From positions 1 through 31,741 of the forward strand of contig USFD01000033.1 of assembly GCA_900553885.1 (NCBI GenBank): DNA of 31,741 bases, in the 5' to 3' direction. Positions 16,018 to 23,053 of the stretch are shown one piece after another. The first letter of the stretch is position 1. Each line of letters opens with the position of its first letter. The notes under the pieces were generated by a model, which was not told the DNA's origin, did no database searches, and was given only the letters and a program-made list of their open reading frames with translations. Made by a program: the position numbers and the translations under genes. The DNA comes from an uncultured Ruminococcus sp. (GTDB lineage Bacteria > Bacillota > Clostridia > Lachnospirales > Lachnospiraceae).

Positions 16018-17872
16018 CTGTGTTCTCCTTCATATCTGACATGATCTGTTTGATATTCTTTTCGATGTCATTTTTACTGGTGACCTGTATATCAGTGTCG
16101 TTGTATGTTACCGGGGCATGGGAGGTATCCGGGTCTTTACGTCCGGTGAATCCGGCAAGTTCCTCTGCCTGTGCGTGGCTGTAATAATTGCTCCCGAATG
16201 TGTCTGCCCAGTCAGGCGGATAGGCTCGGACATTTCTCTGCTGGTTGTCCGTAAAGGGTTTTACGGCCGGATCCGCATCCGGTGCACCGACCATGTCATT
16301 GGGGATGAATATCTCCGGTTCGGAAAGGTTGAAGAGCAGTACGGCATCATTCCCGCTGCCACGCTTTACCCCCGTGATGCGGTAACGGCAGTCATCGTTC
16401 CAGCCGAGGAGGGAATAGAGCGTGGGAAGAAATGCAGTCCCGCTGATCTCACGTGGAGAGTTTTTGCCGTCTTTCTTTTTAGACCACTGCATGGCATTCC
16501 GGCAGTCTTTCCCCGCATTCCTTACGGCAAAGACCAGTTTCTTTGGATGTATGAGCAGTTCCACAAGCGTGCTGTCAAGTTTGCGGACGGCAGGAGCGGA
16601 AAAGCGGATATCTCCCTGGCTGAAGGTAACGGTTATACGGTCCGTGCTGTCAAAAAACTGTGAGCGTGCGATCTCATATCCACGCAGGTCAAATTCACCG
16701 GATTTTACTTCCACATGACCGGAAGACGGGCCGGACTGTTCCGTGCCGTCATAAACACTGGAAGATGCATTCATGTAATCCGTTTCCTTAAATCCCGCCC
16801 ATCTGGGGTTGATGGATACAAACCCTTTCAGGACACCTCCCGGAATGACCTTCAGCTGCGGAAGAATCCCTTTGTTCCCATATTTGGCATTGCTGATCAG
16901 TCTCTGGACCGCAATAAAGTCATCCCTTGATATGATGGCTTCGTGATGGTCGCGCTTCCGGTACTGTGGACGGTTCTGCATATTCTTCTTTGATTTGTGG
17001 TTAAGGTAATTCGGAGTATAGGTCTTATGTGCAAGGACATCACCGCAGTGCCTTTCGTTCTGCAGTATCTGAAGGATGGAACCGGGAGACCATACGGTGT
17101 TCCCTTTTTTGGTCTCACAGCCGAGTTCCGTCAGGGTATCGGCAATCTCCTGACAGGTGCATCCGTTTAAGTACATCATAAATATGAGTTTTACGATCTT
17201 TGCTTCCCCTTCATTAATGATGAGGTTTCCGTCTTCATCATGGTCATATCCGAGGAGTATCGGTGTAAGGAAGATCCCCCTGCGGAAACGCATCTCAATG
17301 GATGCATTCATGATCTCGCTCTTGGTATGGCTTTCTTCCTGTGCAAGTGTGGCCATGAAGGAAAGCACCATCTCACTTTTGGGATCAAAGGTGTTGAGTC
17401 TTTCCGTTTCAAAGAAAACACCGACAGGATGGGGGAGTGAGAGAAGCTCCCTGACATAGCCGATGCAGTCCACCACATTCCTGGCAAAACGTGATACGCT
17501 CTTGGTCACGATGAGATCTATCTGACCTTTTTTGCAGTCTTCGATCATCAGCTTGAACTGGTCACGGTGCTGGAGTGAGGTGCCGGAGATGCCTTCATCC
17601 GCATAGATCTGCACCAGTTTCCAGTTGGGACTCTTACTGATGACATCATGGTAATGGTTCTTCTGCAGTTCATATGAGGATGTCTGTCTCGGATCATCCG
17701 TTGACACCCTTGCATATACGGCAACACGCTGTTCATTTTCCACTGCAAATATATCTTCCTGCGGAAGGGCAGGGATCACGTCAAGTTCATCCGGGTCGAT
17801 ACCTTTATAACGTTCCCTTATCTTACTTTTCTGGTCGGCAACTGAGCCGGCTTTCTGCTCGTTTTCGTTCAT
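15995..17872 (-). CDS. Serine recombinase 3, zinc ribbon replaced by a novel C-terminal domain
   Basis: First gene of the minus-strand operon, 625 aa, with AAAGGTGG about six bases before ATG 17872. The resolvase domain spans about 49-195 with catalytic Ser57 (AVYARVSTD) and SVSRFARN (125-132). The recombinase domain follows at about 205-330 (GYDHDEDGNL, NTVWSPGSILQIL, EAIISRDDF). Where a zinc ribbon with paired C-x2-C motifs would begin, the sequence reads GGVLKGFVSINPRWAGF and no Cys quartet occurs. Residues about 395-570 form a different domain that recurs as two separate proteins downstream. The last 60 residues are polar. The nucleophile and nearby residues look intact, so catalysis is plausible, but DNA recognition must differ from recombinases 1 and 2. 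It may act on another site, or as a partner subunit. Confidence 0.88.
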   Translation of the reverse strand: MNENEQKAGSVADQKSKIRERYKGIDPDELDVIPALPQEDIFAVENEQRVAVYARVSTDDPRQTSSYELQKNHYHDVISKSPNWKLVQIYADEGISGTSLQHRDQFKLMIEDCKKGQIDLIVTKSVSRFARNVVDCIGYVRELLSLPHPVGVFFETERLNTFDPKSEMVLSFMATLAQEESHTKSEIMNASIEMRFRRGIFLTPILLGYDHDEDGNLIINEGEAKIVKLIFMMYLNGCTCQEIADTLTELGCETKKGNTVWSPGSILQILQNERHCGDVLAHKTYTPNYLNHKSKKNMQNRPQYRKRDHHEAIISRDDFIAVQRLISNAKYGNKGILPQLKVIPGGVLKGFVSINPRWAGFKETDYMNASSSVYDGTEQSGPSSGHVEVKSGEFDLRGYEIARSQFFDSTDRITVTFSQGDIRFSAPAVRKLDSTLVELLIHPKKLVFAVRNAGKDCRNAMQWSKKKDGKNSPREISGTAFLPTLYSLLGWNDDCRYRITGVKRGSGNDAVLLFNLSEPEIFIPNDMVGAPDADPAVKPFTDNQQRNVRAYPPDWADTFGSNYYSHAQAEELAGFTGRKDPDTSHAPVTYNDTDIQVTSKNDIEKNIKQIMSDMKENTDEHTDKR

Positions 17873-17904
17873 GACTTACCACCTTTATTTCTGTGCTGGA
17901 TTTT

Positions 17905-17910
17905 ATTATA
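17905..17910 (-). promoter_or_regulatory. Possible -10 box of the recombinase 3 operon
   Basis: On the minus strand a perfect TATAAT lies 33 bases before the ATG at 17872, upstream of the ribosome binding site. The hexamer 17 bases upstream is T-rich and not a good -35, so the promoter would depend on an activator or be weak. It lies after the hairpin at 17930-17969, consistent with a transcript start separate from the regulator gene. Confidence 0.4.
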
Positions 17911-17929
17911 AAATTTTCATGCTGAAATA

Positions 17930-17969
17930 AAATAGACTATACGGACAGCCATATCCCTATAGTCTATTT
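17930..17969 (-). terminator. Hairpin between XRE regulator and recombinase 3
   Basis: A perfect 12-bp stem (AAATAGACTATA 17930-17941 with TATAGTCTATTT 17958-17969) and a 16-base loop lie after the regulator stop. Reading on the minus strand, the 3' arm runs into TTATTTC, a short T-rich tract. It is a likely terminator for the regulator, and its symmetry makes bidirectional action possible. Confidence 0.6.
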
Positions 17970-18004
17970 CAAAGAAAATTTATTTGTGTGAAAATAGTGT
18001 GCCT

Positions 18005-18388
18005 TTATCTGTGCCTGTCACTGGAAGCAAGCTCCCAGCCGTTTTTGTGCATGGTTTCAAGGCTTGCCTTTATAAGTTCATAGATGAATCTTTTCTCATT
18101 TTCCGAGCAGCCCTCCATGAGCATATCGATGTCTGTCTGGTATGCAGCCGGATTGTTCATCTGCACTCCGGCAAGCAGTTCATCCACGGTAATGCCGAGG
18201 GCATTCACGATACGGATGATGGATTCCAGGCTTGCTTTCCTTTTTGCATTTTCAATGTGGCTTATGTAGGAGACGGAAAGGTCGGTCATTTCTGCAAGCT
18301 GTGCCTGTGAAATATGATTCAGTTCCCTTACTTCCTTGATACGGTATCCTATCTGCCTGTGGTTGACAGATGTCTGCGTCTGATTCAT
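18005..18388 (-). CDS. XRE-family transcriptional regulator (leftward)
   Basis: A 127-aa protein starting at ATG 18388, with a perfect AGGAGGT seven bases upstream; a longer frame reaching 18601 has no such site. Residues about 12-68 are a Cro/CI-type helix-turn-helix (RIKEVRELNHISQAQLAEMT, then SVSYISHIENAKR and SLESIIRIVNALGITVDELL). The C-terminal ~55 residues (MLMEGCSENEKRFIYELIKAS) are the short helix typical of clostridial prophage repressors, probably for dimerisation. It precedes the recombinase 3 operon on the same strand and is divergent from the second XRE gene. A repressor of lysogeny/recombination genes is the likely role; which promoter it controls is inferred. Confidence 0.88.
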   Translation of the reverse strand: MNQTQTSVNHRQIGYRIKEVRELNHISQAQLAEMTDLSVSYISHIENAKRKASLESIIRIVNALGITVDELLAGVQMNNPAAYQTDIDMLMEGCSENEKRFIYELIKASLETMHKNGWELASSDRHR

Positions 18389-18780
18389 AGATTGTACCTC
18401 CTGTTTTCTTTTTCTTACGCAAGGTAAATTATCCATCAATGAGTGCAAAAAAGTTGTGTAATTTAATGAAGCGTAATGGAGTAAAAGAAAAACAGGGGGA
18501 TGGGAAAGTGCGAAATATGTCGAACGATTTTTATTGAAGGATACTGATGCAGATGGTATGCTTATAACTGAAACAAGACGATATAAGAATGATGGAAACA
18601 AGGAAAATCAAGGTTCTGTCATGATACAAAACTGAACTGCATAAACCTGCCGTTCATATTTTTTTACCCAGATACTCCATTGCACTAGAGTAAATTACGA
18701 AAGAGATATGGTTCTAATAATTCTTCTGCTTAACGGTTACAATATGTATATCGTACAGATAGAAGAGAGGTGTAATTTAC
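18389..18780. promoter_or_regulatory. Control region between divergent regulators, four AT-rich half-sites
   Basis: This 392-base gene-free stretch separates the two XRE genes. The 9-mer GTAAATTAC or its complement GTAATTTAC occurs four times, two perfectly: GTAAATTAT 18424-18432, GTAATTTAA 18458-18466, GTAAATTAC 18690-18698 and GTAATTTAC 18772-18780. The first pair sits before the leftward gene and the second pair brackets the likely promoter of the rightward gene, the last touching its start codon. This is the layout expected of phage operators. A possible -10 TACAAT lies at 18738-18743, without a clear -35. The middle part (about 18470-18690) shows no gene or clear motif. Confidence 0.55.
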
Positions 18781-19101
18781 TTGCGTACAGAGGAGTACAT
18801 ACCAAAGAGGGTAAAAGAATTATGCAGTAAGCATAAAGTCTCCAAATACAGACTTGCACAGCTCACGGATATGTCGCAGACAGCGTTGGCAAATATAATG
18901 AATAAGAAGAGCATACCTACAGTACCGACCCTGGAAAGGATCTGTGATGCATTCGGAATTTCAATCGCACAGTTCTTTGCCGGAGATGGTATGCGGCCTG
19001 ACCTGACGGATGAGCAAGGTGAATTATTGGAGATATGGGATGACTTAAATGCGGATGAACGCAGAATACTGATGAACTTCGTAAGGACGCTGAAGAAGTA
19101 A
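18781..19101 (+). CDS. XRE-family transcriptional regulator (rightward)
   Basis: A 106-aa protein. The start is TTG 18781, with AGAGAGGTG about eight bases upstream; no ATG occurs before the helix-turn-helix. Residues about 5-65 are the Cro/CI-type domain (VKELCSKHKVSKYRLAQLTD, SQTALANIMNKK, PTLERICDAFGISIAQFF). The C-terminus LNADERRILMNFVRTLKK is the short acidic/basic helix common in this family. It is divergent from the other XRE gene, and the pair resembles a CI/Cro switch, although which one maintains lysogeny cannot be read from the sequence. The TTG start and the overlapping half-site suggest low, autoregulated expression. Confidence 0.87.
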   Translation: MRTEEYIPKRVKELCSKHKVSKYRLAQLTDMSQTALANIMNKKSIPTVPTLERICDAFGISIAQFFAGDGMRPDLTDEQGELLEIWDDLNADERRILMNFVRTLKK

Positions 19102-19102
19102 G

Positions 19103-19146
19103 GGGAAGCAGTTTGATTGTATCTGACAAGACTGGCTTCCCTTTTT
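19103..19146 (+). terminator. Terminator after rightward XRE gene
   Basis: GGGAAGCAGT (19103-19112) pairs with ACTGGCTTCCC (19131-19141) with one bulged base, followed by TTTTT at 19142-19146. It begins right after the stop codon of the regulator. Confidence 0.7.
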
Positions 19147-19180
19147 CTATGCATTCCGGTGACCACGGAAAGTGATGAGG

Positions 19181-19498
19181 ATGTATATGAGAGTACAGGA
19201 TGAGGAATTCAAAACAATGATCTATGATCTGATGAACGGACATTATGATCTGGATAAATTTGATTGTGAGGAAAGCAGTGTGGTAGAGAATGAATTTGAA
19301 GAAGGCAGATACTGTGAAAAACTCTACAGTGAAATGCTTGCAGCCTATGGAAGGATATGCCAGAGACTGCATGAGCAGTCCGGCGAGGACAGGGACGTGG
19401 AAATCATAATAAACAATCTGCTGGACATGGGCAGATACCAGAGCATGAAGATGTTTAATTATGGGGCATTCTTTACTGAAAAACAGAATCAGCAGTAA
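19181..19498 (+). CDS. Small phage-end protein of unknown function
   Basis: A helical, acidic protein of 105 aa if it starts at ATG 19181, eight bases after GGAAAG; GTG 19172 and ATG 19175 are alternatives too close to that site. It contains EEFKTMIYDLMNGHYDLDKF near the start and a closing MGRYQSMKMFNYGAFF. The length and the terminal M-x-x-G-hydrophobic pattern recall small clostridial prophage proteins such as DUF6809, but the match is not certain. No DNA-binding or catalytic motif is visible. It is the last phage gene before attR and is followed by a strong terminator. A possible excision factor by position only. Confidence 0.55.
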   Translation: MYMRVQDEEFKTMIYDLMNGHYDLDKFDCEESSVVENEFEEGRYCEKLYSEMLAAYGRICQRLHEQSGEDRDVEIIINNLLDMGRYQSMKMFNYGAFFTEKQNQQ

Positions 19499-19508
19499 GA
19501 CGGAACAC

Positions 19509-19550
19509 AAAAAATAGTGTGGCTACGGTTTGACAGTCACGCTATTTTTT
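19509..19550 (+). terminator. Strong terminator at the phage right end
   Basis: AAAAAATAGTGTG (19509-19521) and CACGCTATTTTTT (19538-19550) form a 13-bp stem with one G-U pair and a 16-base loop. A-rich and T-rich ends on the two sides make it usable in both directions. It would keep phage transcription from entering the comEC remnant. Confidence 0.8.
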
Positions 19551-19567
19551 GTTACAAATATAGTGGT

Positions 19568-19611
19568 GTTATACGATGCGTATAACAGAGAACCGCAAAA
19601 ATGGTTTTGCG
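19568..19611. repeat. Two adjacent perfect inverted repeats near attR
   Basis: GTTATACG-ATG-CGTATAAC (19568-19586) and, seven bases later, CGCAAAA-ATGG-TTTTGCG (19594-19611) are both perfect inverted repeats. They lie outside any gene, about 150-190 bases from the comEC junction. They are candidate binding sites for recombinase, directionality factor or ParB-like proteins; no T-run follows, so they are not ordinary terminators. Confidence 0.6.
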
Positions 19612-19770
19612 TGATTATACAAATCTCAAGAATAGGCAAATCTGGGGTGTTCAAAGGGGGTATATCCCCTAGTGGGCTATCCCCCTTAGCGTTATATGCT
19701 GACTATCCCTTTATAATAAGAAGTTATGCCATCTATATTGGACAGGAAAAAACCTCAGACGGGGCTTCAT
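19612..19770. other. attR region: prophage-comEC junction
   Basis: Phage DNA meets comEC at about 19755-19764. From the GGG codon at 19762 the reading frame encodes GLHVSLIGMSVY, the expected continuation of the ComEC motif (A)ISGLH; upstream codons (MPSILDRKKPQT) do not resemble ComEC. The phage side contains a 10-base imperfect inverted repeat (AAGGGGGTAT near 19653 and TATCCCCCTT near 19678-19687). The exact crossover bases need the other end (attL), which is not in the window. Confidence 0.75.
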
Positions 19771-21567
19771 GTCTCTTTGATTGGCATGAGCGTTTACAGC
19801 GCACTGCGTTTTTGGGGCATATCGTATGGATGGGCGGGACTGGGGGCTTCAGCGCTCCTTACCTTTTATGGTTTTGTAACCGGATTTGGAGCATCTGTAT
19901 TCCGGGCGGTATTTATGGTAGAGGTGTCCTGTCTGGCGGCATATCTGGGGCGGAGTTACGATCTGCTGAGTGCGCTGTCGCTGTCTTTGATTTTACAGGC
20001 GTGGCAGTCGCCGTATCTGCTCTTTTCGGCGGGATTGCAGCTTTCCTATGGCGCGGTTGCTGCGATTGGGCTGGAGACGGAGGAGCTGCGGAAAGTGGGA
20101 AAAAAGAGAAAAGAGCGGGAAGAGGAGAAACAAGAGAAAGAAAAAAAGAAAGGATATGAAACACTCATGCTAAGCTTGGCAATTCAGCTTTATACGATGC
20201 CGATTCAGCTGTATCACTATTTTACATTTCCGATGTTGGGAATTTTTCTGAACCTGATCGTGATTCCGCTTCTCACGTATGCAGCCGGAAGCGGTCTGCT
20301 GGCGCTTGGAATTTACAGTGTAGCGTTTGTGGGAGGAAAAATGGGGGGAATGGGCGGAGGCAGCAGCATTGCGGGAGTGCTTTCGGCTTTTTGGGGCGCA
20401 GCATCAGGAATATCAGAAATACCAGAAATATTCAGAATAGCGGCAAGTGCATGTACGGGTCCGGGGCATTATATTTTTCAGTTGTATGAATGGCTTTGCA
20501 TCCAGGTGGAACGCGTGCCGTTTCATTCCATCGTGGCAGGACGCCCGGAAATGTGGAAAATAGGGGTGTTTTATGTGGCGCTGGGGATTCGATATGTGTG
20601 GAGTGTGGGAGAAGCAAGAGAGAATTTAGAGAGAAAAGGGATTTTTCTGTTTCCAAAAGAATGGAATGCACCGGGAAAAAATAGTGTATTTATTGCTGTG
20701 GCGGTAGTCTTTTTAGTGGTTCAGCCTGTTCATGGCTTTCAGAGCTGGTTTCTCGATGTAGGACAGGGCGACGGCGTCTTTCTGCGGACGCGGGATGAGG
20801 CAATTCTTTCGGACTGTGGCAGCAGCCAGGATAAAAAAATCGGGAAAAATGTGCTGGGACCATTTTTGAAAAGTCAGGGAATCCGCACGCTGGACTGGAT
20901 TCTGGTCAGCCATGCGGATGCGGATCACACGAACGGGATCGAGTGGCTTTTGAAGGAGGAGGCAGATATCCGGGTGCGGAATCTGGCACTTCCGGCGGCA
21001 GGAAAAGGGCAGGAGGCATATAAAAAACTGGAAACTCTTGCCAGAAAACGGGGTGCGGAAGTCTATTATCTGCATCGGGGAGAAACGGTGCGGGCGAAAA
21101 GCCTGGCGCTTCGGTGCCTGTACCCGGAGGCGGGGGAAAAGCCAGTCGAGGAGCGAAATAGTCATTCACTGGTGTTTGATGTCACGTATGGAAAGTTTCG
21201 TATGCTTCTGACAGGAGATATTGGAGTGGAGGACGAAAGGAAGATTCTGGCGGTGGAAGAGGACAAAAAGAGGGAAAAAGTGACACTGTTAAAAGCCGCA
21301 CACCATGGTTCGAACGGTTCCTCCTCAGAGGAGTTTTTGGAGTGCTTTTCCCCAGCTTTCACGGTGCTCTCTTATGGAGAGGGAAATACTTACGGGCATC
21401 CGGCACCGGAGGCGGTGGAACGTCTGGAACAGACGGGAACGGAGATCTGGAGAACGGCGGATTCAGGGGCAGTGAATGTGTGGACGGACGGGAAACGTAT
21501 GTATATCAAGGGATATAAGAAACAAGATTATGGAAAGGGAAGAGATAAAAAACAGATAAAAAACTAA
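19726..21567 (+). pseudogene. comEC: comEC, 5'-truncated by prophage insertion
   Basis: ComEC/Rec2 is the membrane channel and probable nuclease for DNA uptake in competence. This frame gives 613 residues from a phage-derived ATG; full ComEC is usually about 700-800, and the N-terminal OB-fold region and first helices are absent. Residues about 13-330 carry the remaining competence-domain helices (YGFVTGFGASVFRAVFMV; SAGLQLSYGAVAAIGLE) with a Lys/Glu-rich insert near 125-145. The C-terminal metallo-beta-lactamase fold is intact: FLDVGQGDGVFLR, HADADH at 396-401, LLTGDIG and HHGSNGSS. No good ribosome binding site precedes ATG 19726. DNA uptake through this gene should be off while the prophage is in place, and excision would restore it. 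Confidence 0.88.
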
Positions 21568-21599
21568 TTGTTAACCATATAAAAATAATAGGTTGACAA
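21568..21599. promoter_or_regulatory. BirA biotin operator
   Basis: TTGTTAACC, 14 bases, GGTTGACAA: a palindrome with 8 of 9 arm positions matched, agreeing with the Gram-positive BirA consensus (TTGTNAACC, 14-16 bases, GGTTNACAA). It starts directly after the comEC stop and covers the -35 box of the biotin gene promoter, so biotin-bound BirA would block transcription. Confidence 0.92.
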
Positions 21600-21621
21600 T
21601 AGAAAAAGGCTATGTTATGCT
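21593..21621 (+). promoter_or_regulatory. Promoter of bioY-bioD-bioA
   Basis: A perfect -35 TTGACA (21593-21598), 17-base spacer, and -10 TATGCT (21616-21621). The -35 lies inside the right arm of the BirA operator. Transcription should start near 21628, leaving a leader of about 155 bases in which I see no known riboswitch. Confidence 0.85.
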
Positions 21622-21784
21622 TGCAATCAGTTCTGCATCTGTTTCGACTACCCGGGATCTGGGACGGCCGCTGCTGTTTTAGATGGTTGGAACAGGGGTT
21701 GCGGAGAGAAATTTATGTACATGTGCGAGAATAGAATGGCTTCGGATGCCTGAAATCATTCAGATACCCAAGGAGGAAAAAGGT

Positions 21785-22342
21785 TTGAAACACATGAAGA
21801 CAAAGGATTTAGTTTTGTGCGCGATGTTTGTCGCACTGATTGCAGTGGGAGCATTTATCAAGATACCGGTTCCGGTGGTTCCGTTTACATTGCAGTTTTT
21901 ATTTACGATGCTGGCAGGTCTGCTTTTAGGTCCGGTCAATGGGGCGCTGGCGGTTGTGGTTTATATCGTATTAGGTTTAATTGGACTTCCGATTTTCACT
22001 CAGGGCGGCGGACCAGGATATATTTTCCAGCCGAGTTTTGGATATATCATCGGATTTGCGGTTGCGGCGTATGTGAATGGTAAGATTGCCAATGCCAAGA
22101 CGCATCCGAGTTACCGGCGCCTGCTGGGAGCTAATTTTCTGGGACTTTTTATTGTCTATGCATTTGGAATGATTTATTACTACGTGATCAGCAATTTCTA
22201 TCTGAATTCGCCGATCGGCGTAGGAGCGCTGTTTTTATATTGCTTTGTTCTGGCAGTTCCGGGCGATATCGTGCTCTGTATTGTGGCTGCCATCATAGGA
22301 AAACGGATGATTCCGCTGATTCAGGGAGGGAGACTTGGATAA
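21785..22342 (+). CDS. bioY: Biotin transporter substrate-binding subunit BioY
   Basis: BioY is the membrane S-component that captures biotin, alone or with an ECF energising module (AT/T units, not encoded here). The frame is open from 21683, but AAGGAGG (21770-21776) points to TTG 21785 (8-base spacing; 185 aa), with ATG 21794 three codons later as the alternative. About six hydrophobic segments are present. Family features include LVLCAMFVALIAVGAFIKIPVP near the N-terminus in two parts, VPFTLQFLFTMLAGLLLGP, and GGGPGYIFQPSFGYIIGF. It is the first gene after a BirA-controlled promoter, and bioD starts four bases after its stop. Confidence 0.93.
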   Translation: MKHMKTKDLVLCAMFVALIAVGAFIKIPVPVVPFTLQFLFTMLAGLLLGPVNGALAVVVYIVLGLIGLPIFTQGGGPGYIFQPSFGYIIGFAVAAYVNGKIANAKTHPSYRRLLGANFLGLFIVYAFGMIYYYVISNFYLNSPIGVGALFLYCFVLAVPGDIVLCIVAAIIGKRMIPLIQGGRLG

Positions 22343-22345
22343 AAG

Positions 22346-23029
22346 ATGAGCAAGGGGATTTTTATAACAGGTACGGGAACGGATATTGGAAAAACGTATG
22401 TGACAGGCTTGATTGTGAAAAAACTGCGGGAGAGCGGCGCGGATGCGGCGTATTATAAAGCGGCAATGAGCGGCAATGAGCGGCGTGCGGATGGAAGCCT
22501 GATTCCAGGAGATGCCCTGCAGGTGAAAACAATGTCGGGAATCGGGCAGCCGCTTGAGGAAATGTGTCCGTATGTGTACGAGACGGCGGTATCGCCGCAT
22601 CTGGCATCCCGTCTGGAGGGCAACCCGGTCCAGATGGATCGGGTGCTGGAAGATTTTCACAAAGTCTGTGAAAAATATGAGTATGTGACGATGGAAGGAA
22701 GCGGCGGAATTCTCTGTCCACTCTGCATAGACGAGGCGGATATCCGTCTTCCAGAAGTAGTAAAAGCGTGCGGGCTTGGCTGCCTGCTGATTGCAGATGC
22801 GGGGCTTGGGACGATCAATGGCGTGGGGCTTACTGCCTATTATCTGAAACAACAGGGAATTGCCCTGAAAGGAATTATTTTCAATCATTATGAGACGGGG
22901 AATCTGCTTCATGAGGATAACCGGAAAATGTGTGAATATTACACTGGCATTCCGGTTGTTGCCTGTGTGGCGGATGGGGATACGGAGCTTTCCATGGATG
23001 CGGAGACGCTGAAAGGGCTGTATGCGTAA
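22346..23029 (+). CDS. bioD: Dethiobiotin synthetase BioD
   Basis: BioD closes the ureido ring of 7,8-diaminopelargonate with CO2 and ATP to give dethiobiotin, the step after BioA. The 227-aa length fits. The P-loop GTGTDIGKT is at residues 9-17, a substrate-site Lys follows in YYKAAMSG, and MEGSGGILCPL is the expected VEGAGG-type motif. The start ATG 22346 has GGGAGGG inside the end of bioY. A 10-base direct repeat (GGCAATGAGC twice near 22464-22483) encodes SGN/SGNER and is part of the gene. It is cotranscribed with bioY and bioA and should be repressed by biotin. Confidence 0.95.
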   Translation: MSKGIFITGTGTDIGKTYVTGLIVKKLRESGADAAYYKAAMSGNERRADGSLIPGDALQVKTMSGIGQPLEEMCPYVYETAVSPHLASRLEGNPVQMDRVLEDFHKVCEKYEYVTMEGSGGILCPLCIDEADIRLPEVVKACGLGCLLIADAGLGTINGVGLTAYYLKQQGIALKGIIFNHYETGNLLHEDNRKMCEYYTGIPVVACVADGDTELSMDAETLKGLYA

Positions 23030-23053
23030 GACAGAAGATAAAGGAGAAGAAAA

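Noticed and set aside
19530..20159. 209-aa frame crossing the attR junction
   Set aside because: It is out of frame with comEC, and the C-terminal part is a shadow of the ComEC membrane domain.
22464..22483. Tandem 10-base repeat in bioD as a phase-variable tract
   Set aside because: Only two copies; a change by one unit would shift the frame, but two units are too few for frequent slippage.
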